Origin: Streptomyces capitiformicae
GTDB taxonomy: Bacteria > Actinomycetota > Actinomycetes > Streptomycetales > Streptomycetaceae
Length of the DNA: 64,000 bases
Reading direction: 5' to 3'
Assembly: GCF_002214185.1 (NCBI RefSeq)
Contig: NZ_CP022161.1
Location: 8,315,486 to 8,379,485 of the forward strand
Part shown: positions 27,114-36,776 of the stretch, one piece after another
Layout: the number at the start of each line of letters is the position of its first letter
How positions within the stretch are numbered: the first letter of the stretch is position 1
Program-made: the position numbers and the translations under genes
Notes under the pieces: model-generated
What the model saw: the letters and a program-made list of their open reading frames with translations, nothing else
The model's database searches: none
What the model was told of the DNA's origin: nothing

Positions 27114-28370
27114 TTGAGCGGCGCGGGGGCCGCCGAGGACCCTTTCGGCATGGCACTGCTCAGCGACCGCAACCTCCTGCTGCTCTTCGTCGGCCAGGGC
27201 GTCTCCCGACTCGGCGACGGCCTGTACACCGCCGCCGTCGCCTGGCAGGCATGGGCCCTCACCCACAACCCGTCGGCGGTCGCGCTGGTCACCGTGGCCG
27301 CGTACGCCCCGGCGTTCCTGGCCACCTTCGTGGCCGCCTCGTACGCCGACCGCTACGACCGCAGACGCCTGATGATCGGCACCGACCTCGCCCGTGCGGC
27401 CGTGGTGGCCGCCGGGGTGGGGATGGTGATGGCAGGTGCGCTGAACCTGACCGTACTGGTTCTGGGAACGGCCCTGCTGGCCCTCATCGGCGCGCCCTTC
27501 GCACCGGCACGGAACGCGATCGTGCCCCAGATCGTGCCGGCCGAAAACCTGCAGCAGGCCAACGGCGTGCTCCAGGTCGCTTTCCGAGCCGCCTTCTTCG
27601 TCGGACCGCTGCTGCTCGCCCCGCTACTCGCCTTCGGCTCCTTCCCGCTGGTCATGGCGGTGGACGGGCTCACCTTCCTGGTCTCCGCGGCGGCCTTGTC
27701 GGCACTGCGCGTCCGCCGTCCCGCCCCGGCCGGGCCGCGCGTCCGGCTGGGCGCGGACCTCGCCGCCGGCCTCGCAGCCCTGCGGGCGGCGCCCGATGTG
27801 CTGGTCGTCATCGCGACCTTCGTCCTCGCGCTCGCCGTGGCCAGTGGGTTCCTGGCCGTCGGTCTGGTGGTTCTGGTCGGCCAAGGCGGTGAGTACGGGC
27901 TCATGCTGGGCATCGCCGGCCTCGCCGAGATCGCCGGCGCCCTGGTGCTCGTACGCCTGCCTCTGCCCAGACTCGCCGTGACCGCGGTCCTGGCCTGGGC
28001 CCTGCTCGGAGCCTTCCGCCTTCCGCTGGGCCTGGTCCACGCGCCTGCGGCCATCGCCGTGCTCCTCGCCGTCACCGGACTCGCGTCGGCCCTGACCGAC
28101 ATCCCGTTGATCGCCTTCGTCCAACAGCGCATTCCCGAGGCCCACCTCGCCAAGGCTCTGGGCCTGTGGGAGGCCGGTATCGCCGGCGCGCTGGCGGTGT
28201 CGCCGTTCCTGGCCTCCAGCGTCATCGGACACATCGGAGTGGATCGCGCCTTCATGGTCTCCAGCGCCGTGCTCATAGCAATCGCGCTCGCTGCCGCGGT
28301 TGCGCTCACAGCGATGTCAGGAGCCCGCAGCCGCCCCACCGAGCGCGTCACGGTCCTGTCGCAGCCGTGA
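27114..28370 (+). CDS. MFS transporter (EntS/MFS_3-like)
   Basis: A 418-residue protein with about 12 helices. It has the MFS loop 2-3 motif ASYADRYDRRRLMIGTDL and the ARNAIVPQIVPAENLQQANGV segment typical of macrolide/enterobactin exporter relatives. TTG 27114 keeps the whole frame. ATG 27150 (MALLSDRN) matches the usual family start and may be correct. It follows the PucR gene by 20 bp and could export a pathway by-product, but the family is also common in antibiotic resistance. It is convergent with the ALDH gene at 28579; the 208-bp gap shows nothing clear. Confidence 0.85.
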   Translation: MSGAGAAEDPFGMALLSDRNLLLLFVGQGVSRLGDGLYTAAVAWQAWALTHNPSAVALVTVAAYAPAFLATFVAASYADRYDRRRLMIGTDLARAAVVAAGVGMVMAGALNLTVLVLGTALLALIGAPFAPARNAIVPQIVPAENLQQANGVLQVAFRAAFFVGPLLLAPLLAFGSFPLVMAVDGLTFLVSAAALSALRVRRPAPAGPRVRLGADLAAGLAALRAAPDVLVVIATFVLALAVASGFLAVGLVVLVGQGGEYGLMLGIAGLAEIAGALVLVRLPLPRLAVTAVLAWALLGAFRLPLGLVHAPAAIAVLLAVTGLASALTDIPLIAFVQQRIPEAHLAKALGLWEAGIAGALAVSPFLASSVIGHIGVDRAFMVSSAVLIAIALAAAVALTAMSGARSRPTERVTVLSQP

Positions 28371-28578
28371 CCCCTTGCGGGATGGCGACGGCTAGGGGCC
28401 ATTCGTAGCCGCTGGCCAGCGCGTTTCGTCGGTGCCCCTACGCCCCTGGACTTACGAAGATGCGAGCGGGGAGGCTGATGCCGCTGCGGTTACCCGCTCA
28501 GTCTGGGGGAGACTGCGGCCCGGCACCCGTTTCAACTGGTTCACGGTGACCTGAGCTCCGCGCCGGGGCAGCCTGGAA

Positions 28579-30042
28579 TCAGAAGGGGTAGGCGGGGATG
28601 TCGCCCCGGACGGTCACCCACTGTTGCTCGGTGAAAGCCTCGAGGTTCGCGGTGGCGCCGCCGTGACGGGAACCGTTGCCGGAGTCGCCGCGACCGCCGA
28701 AGGGCACGGTGGCCTCGTCGTTGACCGTCTGGTCGTTGATGTGTACGAGCCCGGTGGGAATGCGTTCGGCCAATACCAGACCCTTGGCGATGTCCCGGGT
28801 CAGCACGCCCAGCGAGAGTCCGTACTCGGTTCCGGTGGCCAGCCTCGCCGCCTCGTCCAGATTGTGGAAGGGCACCACGGGTGCGACCGGGCCGAATATC
28901 TCCTCTCGGTAGGCGCGTGCGGTCAAGGGGACGTCGGCCAGCACGGTCGGCCGGTACAGAAGGCCCTCGTAGGTGCCACCTGCCACGAGCCGAGCGCCTG
29001 CCGCCACGGTGTCGTTGACGACAGCGTGCGCGGCCTGCAGCTGCTGCTCGTCGATCATGGGACCAACTGCCACCTCGCTCCTCGCCGGGTCTCCCACTGT
29101 CACGGCATTCGCCCGCCGGACCAGCGACTCGACGTACTCCTCGGCGATCGACGCGTGCACCAGATGCCGGCTTGAGGCCATGCAGATCTGCCCCGCATGG
29201 TGGAAGGAGCCGAACGCCCCCGCGGACGCCGCCTTCTCCACATCCACGTCGTCCAGGACGATCAGCGCCGAGTTGCCCCCCAGTTCGAGGTGGACGCGCT
29301 TCAGATGCCGCGTTGCCGCTGCCGCGATCGCTTTTCCGGCCCTCGTGGATCCGGTGAAGGCGATCACGGGCACCTGGGGGTGATCCACCAGTGCCGCGCC
29401 GACGTCAGCGCCCCCCGGCAGTACGTGCAGCAGGCCGCTGGGGAGCCCCGCCTCCTCGAAAACCCTCGCGATCACCACACCGCCGCAGATCGCGGTCCGG
29501 GGGTCGGGCTTGAGGACGACGGCGTTTCCCAGAGCCAGCGCCGGAGCCACCGCTCGCATCGCCAGCACCATCGGTGCGTTGAACGGGGAGATCACACCGA
29601 CAACGCCGACCGGGCGCCGACGGGAGAACGACAGCCGGTCCTCCACGGAGCGGAGCACCTCCCCGAACGGCGCCGCGGACAGTGCCGCGGCTTCGTGGCA
29701 CTCCTCCGCTGCGCCGTTGGAGGTCTGGAAGTCTGCGAATGCCCTCAGCGCTCCCGACTCCCGCACGATCCAGTCGGCGATCTCGGAGTGATGCTCTTCG
29801 AACAGGCGCGCAGCACGCCGCAGGACCTGTGCCCGTTCGACGTACGGCAGCGCCGCCCACTGCTGCTGCGCCCGCACCGCCTGCCCCACGGCCCGGCCCA
29901 GGTCGTCGGGCGTGGCAGCACCGACACGACCCAGCGTCTCGCCGGTCGCCGGCTCGAGCGCGTCGTACGATTCGCCCGAACCCTTGATCCACTCGCCGGA
30001 GAAGATCCTTTCCGACCAGTCGCCTGCTTCCAGAAACGTCAT
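28579..30042 (-). CDS. Aldehyde dehydrogenase, benzaldehyde-dehydrogenase-like (copy 1)
   Basis: A 487-residue ALDH from ATG 30042 (GAGGAG ahead). It has SPFNAPMVLAMRAV, FTGSTRAGKAI, the general-base Glu in ELGGNSALI, the catalytic Cys in HHAGQICMASSR and HINDQTVNDE near the C-terminus. These match the aromatic aldehyde (benzaldehyde/vanillin) dehydrogenase branch. It is the last gene of the long minus-strand block that starts with a carotenoid-type oxygenase, whose aldehyde product it probably oxidises. The protein at 45265 is a close paralogue, with near-identical motifs and the same start. Confidence 0.88.
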   Translation of the reverse strand: MTFLEAGDWSERIFSGEWIKGSGESYDALEPATGETLGRVGAATPDDLGRAVGQAVRAQQQWAALPYVERAQVLRRAARLFEEHHSEIADWIVRESGALRAFADFQTSNGAAEECHEAAALSAAPFGEVLRSVEDRLSFSRRRPVGVVGVISPFNAPMVLAMRAVAPALALGNAVVLKPDPRTAICGGVVIARVFEEAGLPSGLLHVLPGGADVGAALVDHPQVPVIAFTGSTRAGKAIAAAATRHLKRVHLELGGNSALIVLDDVDVEKAASAGAFGSFHHAGQICMASSRHLVHASIAEEYVESLVRRANAVTVGDPARSEVAVGPMIDEQQLQAAHAVVNDTVAAGARLVAGGTYEGLLYRPTVLADVPLTARAYREEIFGPVAPVVPFHNLDEAARLATGTEYGLSLGVLTRDIAKGLVLAERIPTGLVHINDQTVNDEATVPFGGRGDSGNGSRHGGATANLEAFTEQQWVTVRGDIPAYPF

Positions 30043-30109
30043 GATGTTCTGCTCCTCATAAGGTGATGGGGGGTCAGCCGCTGCCGCGATTGACATCGCC
30101 GCCCGTCGG

Positions 30110-30634
30110 TCAAGCCGAAGCATGCGTCCGGGCGGGGGGCTGGGACGAGCCGAGTCGCTCGAAGTGCCCTTGGTGGAACACCAACGGCCTCACCTGCGGA
30201 AACAATGCGGTCCCGCGTAGCCGTAGCACGGCGATCACGTGGTCGCCCGCCTCGACTTCGGAGTCCAGCGCGCATTCCAGCCACAGCACCGTGCCCGGCA
30301 GGAAGACCGCGCCGGATTCCCCGGCCTGCCATCGGACATCCGCGAAACGATCTTCCGCCGAGGAGGCGAGCGCCCGGCACAAAGTCGCGTGGTCCTCGGC
30401 GAGCACGCTGACACCGAGGCTCGGCACCTGGCGCAGCGCCTCCCACGTGCGGGAAGTGCGTGCCGCACAGAACGACACCAACGGCGGCTTCAAAGAGACC
30501 GGAACGAACGAGCTCGCCGCCATCCCGACGGGCCGGCCACCCACGAGGGCGCAGACCGCGACCACTCCGGAGGGCAGATGACCGAACGCGCGGCGCAGCT
30601 CTTCGGGCGTCTCCTGGGATGCTTGCATCGACAC
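30110..30634 (-). CDS. Flavin reductase (two-component monooxygenase, small component)
   Basis: A 174-residue FMN-binding split-barrel reductase. LPSGVVAVCALVGGRPVGM, SSFVPVSLKPPLVSFCAAR and the C-terminal PLVFHQGHFERL are the family blocks. Such proteins reduce flavin with NAD(P)H and pass it to a group D monooxygenase; the partner is almost certainly encoded at 31478. GTG 30634 has GGAG at a good distance; ATG 30628 is possible. A 67-bp gap leads to the ALDH. Confidence 0.9.
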   Translation of the reverse strand: MSMQASQETPEELRRAFGHLPSGVVAVCALVGGRPVGMAASSFVPVSLKPPLVSFCAARTSRTWEALRQVPSLGVSVLAEDHATLCRALASSAEDRFADVRWQAGESGAVFLPGTVLWLECALDSEVEAGDHVIAVLRLRGTALFPQVRPLVFHQGHFERLGSSQPPARTHASA

Positions 30635-30658
30635 TTCTCTCCTCGCCGCCTGAGCGGT

Positions 30659-31459
30659 TCAGTTGATGCCGCCGTCGATGACCAAGTTGACGCCGGTCAC
30701 GAAGTCGGCGCGGGGGCTGGCCAGGTAGCAGACGGCGGCGGCGATGTCCTCCGGCCTGCCGATGCGGCCGGCGGTCTGGCGGAACACCTCGACGGCGATG
30801 TGGCGCTCGTGCGCCTGCCACCCGCCCTCCAGCCGCATCTCGGCAGCGATGGCGGCGAGTTCCGCGGCGGAGCCGGGCGTGTGGATGATGCCGGCACTGA
30901 TGGAGTTGGCCGTGATGCCGGTTCCGGCCAGGCCGCGGGACAGGCTGCGTGTCATGTTGATCTCCGCTGCCTTGGCCGCCTGGTAGTCGGGGAAATTGGG
31001 CGGTTGGTGCAGGGCGATGGCGCTGGCGATCTGGATGACGCGTCCCCAGCCGCGCTCCCTCATGGCGGGGACCAGGCTGTTGACCAGGGATGCGGTCGAG
31101 ATCACGTTCAGCTTGTACGTCTCGAGCCAGTTGCCGGGCGAGGTACCGAACCAGCCGTCGCGCTCCCAGCCTCCATGGCGTCCGCCCGCGTTGTTGACCA
31201 GGATGTCCACGCCGCCGGAGTCGAGCAGCCGTCGGCAGACGGCGTCGACCTGGTCGGCGTCCGTGAGGTCGCCGAGCACCTCGTCGGCCTGGCCACCGTT
31301 CTCCCGGATCATCGCCGCGATCTTGGACGTGCGCTCCCGGTTCCGGCCGTGCACGACGACGTGGGCGCCCTCGTCGGCCAATGCCAGCGCGATACTGGTG
31401 CCGATGCCTGAGCTGCTGCCGGTGACGAGGACCCGCTTGCCGTTCAGTTCGAGGTTCAT
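30659..31459 (-). CDS. Short-chain dehydrogenase/reductase
   Basis: A 266-residue classical SDR. It has the cofactor motif TGSSSGIGTS (about residue 14), ILVNNAGG, a catalytic Ser in IASAIA and the YxxxK pair in PDYQAAKAAE, then FVTGVNLVIDGGI. The Arg in HGRNRERT after beta-2 suggests NADP. ATG 31459 follows AGGAGAC. It lies between the two monooxygenase components and may oxidise a benzylic alcohol or side-chain hydroxyl in the same pathway. Substrate unknown. Confidence 0.88.
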   Translation of the reverse strand: MNLELNGKRVLVTGSSSGIGTSIALALADEGAHVVVHGRNRERTSKIAAMIRENGGQADEVLGDLTDADQVDAVCRRLLDSGGVDILVNNAGGRHGGWERDGWFGTSPGNWLETYKLNVISTASLVNSLVPAMRERGWGRVIQIASAIALHQPPNFPDYQAAKAAEINMTRSLSRGLAGTGITANSISAGIIHTPGSAAELAAIAAEMRLEGGWQAHERHIAVEVFRQTAGRIGRPEDIAAAVCYLASPRADFVTGVNLVIDGGIN

Positions 31460-31477
31460 GATGTCTCCTGGTCCAGC

Positions 31478-32782
31478 TCAAGCGACGGGTTCGACGATGC
31501 GCGGGGCCTCTGCGGCCTTGGCCACTCCGGGCACGGCCGCCATGCCGTCGGTGAACGGTGTCTGCCCCAGGAGATGCCGTCCGCTGATCTCCGCCGCCGG
31601 GTCGAGCCGGGTGGAGCCGTGGGTCAATGCCACCCGCGCATCGCGTGCGAAGCGCTGAATCGGGTTGCGCAGACCGACCGTGGACGAGCCGAGCGCGATC
31701 TGTATCGCGTCGATGGCGGCACCACAGACATTGCCGGCGTGCACGAAGTCCATGGTGATCTCGGACTCCTCGGCCGCCGTGAACGGCTGTCCGGCGCGCG
31801 CCTTGCGGTCGATGTGATCCGCGCGGCCGAACAGCAGGCTTTCCGCCGCGTTGATCATGGCGCGCGTCTTGCCCGCGACGACCTGCACCGACGGAGTGGC
31901 GGCCAGCGTGTCGTAGGGGAGGTTGAAAGGCTTCTTGCGCCGGCTCTGGTCGAGGAAGCAGTCGAAGGCGCCCTTGGCCATTCCCAGGACCACAGCCATG
32001 GTCTCCATGGCCACGATGAGCATCAGGCCTCGGGCGTCGAGGGCGAAGCCCAGCCCCGCGTAGCGTTGGTGCAGGCCGTCCAGACGCCCCGGCAGGCCGG
32101 CGAGATCTGCGACGCGCCGTTCGGGGACGAAGACTTCCGCAGGTGTCGTGACGCTGTTGCTGGAGGAACCGGACAGTCCCATGACGTGCCAGTCCTCGAC
32201 GATCTCGTACTGGCCCTTCTCCAGCAACGCCATCGCGCGCGTCGTGGTGCCGGGGGCGGTTTCCACCTCGATGCCGACGACCAGATAGGCGGCGTGCTTG
32301 GAGCCGCTGCCGAAGCCCCACCTGTTCCCGGCCTCGATCACGTAGCCGCCCGGAACCGGGCGGGCCTTCTGAATCCTCTCCGAGAACAGCGAGGCGCTCG
32401 CAACGACCGGCCCCGGCCACTGCGGAGCGCGTGCGTAGACCTCGGTGACCGTCTCCTGCGGGAAGGTGAGCATGACCCGGGTGAACCCGCTCGCGATCAT
32501 GGCGGTCCAGCCCGCCGATCCGTCGCCGCTCGCCGCCGCGCTGACGATTTCGGCCAGATCGCGCGCCCCGAGGGCATAGCCTCCGAGTTCCAGCGGCACT
32601 GAGGCCCGGAACGCTCCGGCCTCGTGCAGCGCATCGAGCGTGGGCGACGGCAGACAGCCGATTTTCTCACCTTCCGGGGCGTACTCCCGGATCAGCGGTA
32701 CCGCTGCCCGCACGGCGTCACGGATGCGGCGCCCTTCCGGTGTCGTGAACGGTGACTCGTGTATAGACCCTGGATCAGTCAT
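31478..32782 (-). CDS. Flavin-dependent monooxygenase, acyl-CoA dehydrogenase fold (group D)
   Basis: About 434 residues with the acyl-CoA dehydrogenase fold: an N-terminal helical domain, a middle beta domain (EDWHVMGLSGSSSNSV) and a C-terminal bundle. The active-site Glu of true acyl-CoA dehydrogenases is not evident. The sequence resembles HsaA-like phenol hydroxylases that use reduced flavin from a separate reductase, encoded two genes downstream. I chose ATG 32782 (GAAGAAG-like site ahead); in-frame ATGs at 32800 and 32806 are possible. It probably hydroxylates an aromatic intermediate of the block. Confidence 0.82.
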   Translation of the reverse strand: MTDPGSIHESPFTTPEGRRIRDAVRAAVPLIREYAPEGEKIGCLPSPTLDALHEAGAFRASVPLELGGYALGARDLAEIVSAAASGDGSAGWTAMIASGFTRVMLTFPQETVTEVYARAPQWPGPVVASASLFSERIQKARPVPGGYVIEAGNRWGFGSGSKHAAYLVVGIEVETAPGTTTRAMALLEKGQYEIVEDWHVMGLSGSSSNSVTTPAEVFVPERRVADLAGLPGRLDGLHQRYAGLGFALDARGLMLIVAMETMAVVLGMAKGAFDCFLDQSRRKKPFNLPYDTLAATPSVQVVAGKTRAMINAAESLLFGRADHIDRKARAGQPFTAAEESEITMDFVHAGNVCGAAIDAIQIALGSSTVGLRNPIQRFARDARVALTHGSTRLDPAAEISGRHLLGQTPFTDGMAAVPGVAKAAEAPRIVEPVA

Positions 32783-32816
32783 AGCTGGCGCTTCTTTCAT
32801 ATACATATCTTTTCGC

Positions 32817-33668
32817 TCACCAAGCCGATGGTGTGCCGAGCGGCAGGATTTCTCGTATTTCGTCGATACTGCGTATTTCGTTGTCGACCACTTTGAAGAG
32901 GGCCATCATGTAAAAAGAGCCGTTGTCGGGTCGCGGGCTGCCGGGGACGGGGTGGAAGTCGACGACGACCACACTCGCCGCGATTCCGCGGGCCACGTCG
33001 ACAACGGGACAGCGACGCCCACGGGCCTTGGGCCTGGCGCCTCGGGTGTTGTTCAGGCAACTCGCGACGGTGTGGACGGTGGCGTCCGGAGACAGCAGAG
33101 TGGTGAGGGTGTTCGTCACCTTCTTGCCGTTGTCATAACGGTCACAGCGGTATCCGAAGCGAGCCAGGCTGCCGTCGCTTTCCTGCAGTGCGGTCCAGTA
33201 GCTGTCCGCCGCAAGGGCCAGCCCGTCTCGGTCGCAGGCTCGGTCGGGCGGAACCGGTGCGCCGTAGAGCACGTCGGGTGCCAGCAACTGGTCCACATCG
33301 GCGAAGTGCCCGCTCGGATCCGTGCTGATGACGGCCTCGGCCTCGGTCACCTCGTCCCCGACGACCTTCAGTCGCAGGCCGAACGGCTGGCGTTGTCCCG
33401 CCGTGACGACGACCCCCATGGTCATGAGCTGCCCCTGGACCGGATCGGCGAAGGTCTGTAGGCCGAGGAAATCCTCGGCGGTCGCCCAGAGCCCCTGTCC
33501 TGGTGCGACCTCATCGGCGTTCTCCGTCGCCCGGAATGAACGCGCGAGGCTCGCGAGGCCCGGATCGTGCCCCACCAAGCTCTGCAGGAAGCTCTCCCCG
33601 TGCCTGAAAAGGTCCCGCTCGGTTTCCCAGCTGTGCGTCATTCCGGCACCACCAGTCAGGGTTCGCAT
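32817..33668 (-). CDS. Conserved hypothetical protein, possible NTF2/SnoaL-type fold
   Basis: A 283-residue soluble protein with no signal peptide. It has a conserved-looking FGYRCDRYDNGKKVTNTLTT block, a Cys in ASCLNN, and the C-terminal half ends with FYMMALFKVVDNEIRSIDEI, reminiscent of NTF2-like domains. I do not recognise the family with confidence. ATG 33668 has AGGAG upstream; ATG 33641 is possible. It sits inside the stilbene/aromatic block between the GntR regulator and the monooxygenase, so a role in handling the same substrate is likely. It could be an isomerase, a lyase or a binding protein. Confidence 0.6.
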   Translation of the reverse strand: MRTLTGGAGMTHSWETERDLFRHGESFLQSLVGHDPGLASLARSFRATENADEVAPGQGLWATAEDFLGLQTFADPVQGQLMTMGVVVTAGQRQPFGLRLKVVGDEVTEAEAVISTDPSGHFADVDQLLAPDVLYGAPVPPDRACDRDGLALAADSYWTALQESDGSLARFGYRCDRYDNGKKVTNTLTTLLSPDATVHTVASCLNNTRGARPKARGRRCPVVDVARGIAASVVVVDFHPVPGSPRPDNGSFYMMALFKVVDNEIRSIDEIREILPLGTPSAW

Positions 33669-33814
33669 TCCTGCCCGCTCCTGCTCTTCGAGTGGATGTC
33701 TTCTATCGGCCCCGGCAGATTGACCCTAGGTCTCGTCCCTCTCGGTAACCAGACGGCGTATTCGGATCTGTCGGGGTTATCGACTGCGAAGGGGCCGGGT
33801 GCGATTCACCGGAT

Positions 33815-35353
33815 TCACCGGAATTCCGGCTCCTGCCCTTCGAGCACAGCTCGGCGGTACTGCGCGAGCATTTCCTGTTTCACGGCCTGAAGCCGGGCCG
33901 CTTCCGGTGCGTCACGACGGCCGATGGCCCGCAGGACATCGTGTGTGGACTGGGCGAAGAACTCGATGACCCAGGACGGCGCATGCAACTCCTCGCTCAT
34001 GCTCCAGGACACATAGGCCTTGATGCCATTCACGAAGAGCGACAGCAGCACATTGCGCGCAAGACGGTTCTGCAGCCGTTCGATCAGCTGGACGCTGGCT
34101 ATCGGTGCGGCACTCGTCAGTTGCCGCAGTTCATCGAAGAGCGCGTCGAAAAGCTCGGCATCGCGGGGACCTGTCTTCCGGGCGGCGATCTCGGCCATCT
34201 CGATCATGAGACTGCCGAGTGCCAGGGCGGCGCCCTCAGGCGGTTCGGAGTGCGATGCGAGGTAGACGCAGACCTGACGGCTCAGGGGGGCCGGGCTCGG
34301 GCACCGGGTCATCAGGCCGTGTCCGCGTCCGGGCAACGTGACCGCTGTCTCCGCGTCCTCCATCATGCGGATTGCCTGGCGGATAACGCTGCGGTCGACG
34401 CCGAATCGTTCAGCCAGTTCGCACTCGTTGCCCAGTGGCCGGCCTCGCACCCATTCCTCTGGCGTGATCTCCGACATCATCCGCCGCACGGCCGCGAAGG
34501 CGGGTATGCGCATCTGCTCGAGCGGCTCCGGCACCGGCGTGCCCTTCCAGCCGCCTGTCCGTGCGACCTGCGCGAGGGTGTCCCGCGCCGCGCCGCAGAA
34601 GAGCGTACGTGCCAGACGCACGGCGTCCTCCGTACGGCCGCGATCGAGGTCATGGATGATCCGCTGCCGTATGTCGGCCAGCGCGTCGGCCCCCAGGGCG
34701 GTACTCATCCGCGGCAACAGCGGGGCCAGGACGTCGTTGAAGTACTTCAGCGGACCGCTGCCGCTTCCGTCGATCACCTCGGCGGCGAACCGCCCGAGCA
34801 GCCCGGCGGTGTCCGGTATCCCGCCGTCGTCCGCCGCCTGGTTCTCCCATATCGGCCTGCCGCCGGCCTGCCGTGACCGGTCACCGATGAGACGTACGGC
34901 GCTGATGTGGACGGCACTCCACGCCTCGACGATGTCCGGCAGCCCCAGGCCGGTGAGGTAGGCGTAACCCCCGATCATGACCAGCAGATGTGTCCCGCCC
35001 GGCCTGGCGACCGCGATGCCGCCCTGCGGACCGCGTCGTACCCGCACCTCGTCACGTGCCTCCAGCACGCGTACGGCTTCCCGCATGACGTCCCGGCCGA
35101 CGCCGTAGTACGCGGCCATGTCGGCCTCGCTGCCGTAAACCTTGCCGACCGGCCAGCCATCGCGGATGAAACGTTCCTCCATGTCCCGGGCGACAACCAG
35201 AGGCAGCTTGGTCAGTCGCTCCTGGTCGCCGACCACGCTGGAGTAGAGCTCCGACAGCATGTTTCCCGTCGCTCCGGTCGCTCCGGTCGTAAGGGGGCGC
35301 TGTACTCCGCCGGGGCCATCGAAGGGCCCGCGAGAGCGTCTAATTGTGTTCAT
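33815..35353 (-). CDS. Tandem GntR-family regulator (two winged helices in one chain)
   Basis: A 512-residue protein holding two GntR-like modules in series. The first winged helix lies at about residues 50-118 (SEADMAAYYGVGRDVMREAV), followed by a FadR-like helical domain. The second is at about 283-352 (NECELAERFGVDRSVIRQAI), followed by another all-helical domain ending near residue 500. GntR regulators are normally 230-260 residues, so this is an internal duplication or fusion that brings a whole dimer into one polypeptide. ATG 35353 has GAGGGACA ahead. It lies within the stilbene block and probably controls it. Confidence 0.85.
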   Translation of the reverse strand: MNTIRRSRGPFDGPGGVQRPLTTGATGATGNMLSELYSSVVGDQERLTKLPLVVARDMEERFIRDGWPVGKVYGSEADMAAYYGVGRDVMREAVRVLEARDEVRVRRGPQGGIAVARPGGTHLLVMIGGYAYLTGLGLPDIVEAWSAVHISAVRLIGDRSRQAGGRPIWENQAADDGGIPDTAGLLGRFAAEVIDGSGSGPLKYFNDVLAPLLPRMSTALGADALADIRQRIIHDLDRGRTEDAVRLARTLFCGAARDTLAQVARTGGWKGTPVPEPLEQMRIPAFAAVRRMMSEITPEEWVRGRPLGNECELAERFGVDRSVIRQAIRMMEDAETAVTLPGRGHGLMTRCPSPAPLSRQVCVYLASHSEPPEGAALALGSLMIEMAEIAARKTGPRDAELFDALFDELRQLTSAAPIASVQLIERLQNRLARNVLLSLFVNGIKAYVSWSMSEELHAPSWVIEFFAQSTHDVLRAIGRRDAPEAARLQAVKQEMLAQYRRAVLEGQEPEFR

Positions 35354-35426
35354 CGCTGTCCCTCAGATCCGGGGGGTGGCGGAGCAACGGGCGTGATCGC
35401 ACTCGGTTGCCGGCGGCTCGCCGACG

Positions 35427-36731
35427 CTAGGGGGTTGCCTCCTGTCCGGAGAGGCGTGTGTCCGTCCCGCCCGTGACCGTGTGCGTCCTGCCCGCATCGC
35501 GAGGAGCGGGCTTGACCACCGCGTAGATGTACGGCTTCAGGGTGAACATGAGCAGCGCGGAAACGGTGGTGGCGGCCACAGCGAGTGAGATCGGGAGCGT
35601 GTAGCTGCCGGAGGTGTCGAAGCCCATACCGATCAGCGTGGGCCCGGTTCCGATGCTGATCATGCTGCACGCGAGGCTGATGCCGAATATCTCGGCGGAC
35701 GCCCGAAGCCCGAAGTACCGGGTGATCAGGTAGGGCAACAGGAGCGTCACGGCGGTCAGCGCGCATCCCATCAGGACGACTCCGACGCCCAGCATCCACA
35801 AGGTGTCCCCGGCGGCGAGAAGCAGGACCAGGCTGATCGCCGGCAGGGTGTAGAGCACGGCGGCGACGCGGTGCGACCTGATGCGGTCGGTGAGGGAGCC
35901 GGAGAACAGCACGCCGACCATCCCGGACACCGCCATGAGGGACACCAGGAAGGTCGCCGTGCCGCCGGTGACGCCGCGGCCGGTGAACCAGTGCACCATG
36001 TGCGCCTGCGTGCCGATCAACGAACTCGTCGCGAGGCACTCCGCCGCCGTCAAGGTCCAGAAGGTCCGGGACCGGTATGCCCGCTTCGCGGGCACGCCTT
36101 CGAGGACCGCTGGGGACGGCGTGACAGCAGCCGGGGAATCCGTGGCGGCATCCGCGCTCCGCACCTTCAGGAAGAACAGGGCCGATATGCATCCGACGAC
36201 CAGGACAGCGGCGGCCAGCACCTCGTAGGCGGTGCGCCAGCCGAATGCGTCGATCAGCCATCGCGCCACCGGCGCGACCAGGGACTGCGACAGTGCGGGG
36301 GCCACCGCGACCACCAGACCGAGGGCGAGCGCCCGGTTGCTGTCCCACCACGAGGAGACGACGCGCACGTGGGCTACCGGCCCGGCCAGTGCGGCACCGA
36401 TGCCGATGCAGACGGCGGATGCCCAGAACACGAAGCCGGTTGAGTGTATCTGGGACAGGCCGAACAGCCCCAGGGCGAAGGTCGCGACACCGATGGTGAC
36501 CGGGATCCGCACCCCGACCCGGTCGATCAGGCGCCCGCTGAAGGGAGTACTGAAAGCGCCGATGTAGGCGGACACCGTGAACACCAAGGTGAAGACGGAG
36601 ACGCCCCAGCCCATCGATGCCGAAACCGGACCGAGAAAGACCGACAGAGATCCGACGTAAATCGCCGACATGCCGAAGGACATGCAGAGGAAAGCGGCGA
36701 TCGTAGCGGAGATACGAGCATATGACGACAT
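35427..36731 (-). CDS. MFS transporter (oxalate/monocarboxylate-like family)
   Basis: A 434-residue protein with 12 predicted helices split by a hydrophilic central loop (DAATDSPAAVTPSPAVLEGV). The GRLIDRVGVRIP loop 2-3 and the WWDSNRALALGLVVAVAP stretch are typical of OFA/MCT-type major facilitators, which carry organic acids or aromatic acids. It stands between the GntR regulator and the SnoaL-like gene, so uptake of the aromatic substrate is the probable role. A second MFS of a different subfamily serves the paralogous block at 43568. Confidence 0.87.
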   Translation of the reverse strand: MSSYARISATIAAFLCMSFGMSAIYVGSLSVFLGPVSASMGWGVSVFTLVFTVSAYIGAFSTPFSGRLIDRVGVRIPVTIGVATFALGLFGLSQIHSTGFVFWASAVCIGIGAALAGPVAHVRVVSSWWDSNRALALGLVVAVAPALSQSLVAPVARWLIDAFGWRTAYEVLAAAVLVVGCISALFFLKVRSADAATDSPAAVTPSPAVLEGVPAKRAYRSRTFWTLTAAECLATSSLIGTQAHMVHWFTGRGVTGGTATFLVSLMAVSGMVGVLFSGSLTDRIRSHRVAAVLYTLPAISLVLLLAAGDTLWMLGVGVVLMGCALTAVTLLLPYLITRYFGLRASAEIFGISLACSMISIGTGPTLIGMGFDTSGSYTLPISLAVAATTVSALLMFTLKPYIYAVVKPAPRDAGRTHTVTGGTDTRLSGQEATP

Positions 36732-36776
36732 TCGAAAACCCTCTCGCGACCGGGCTCCGTTGCCCGAATTCGACGT

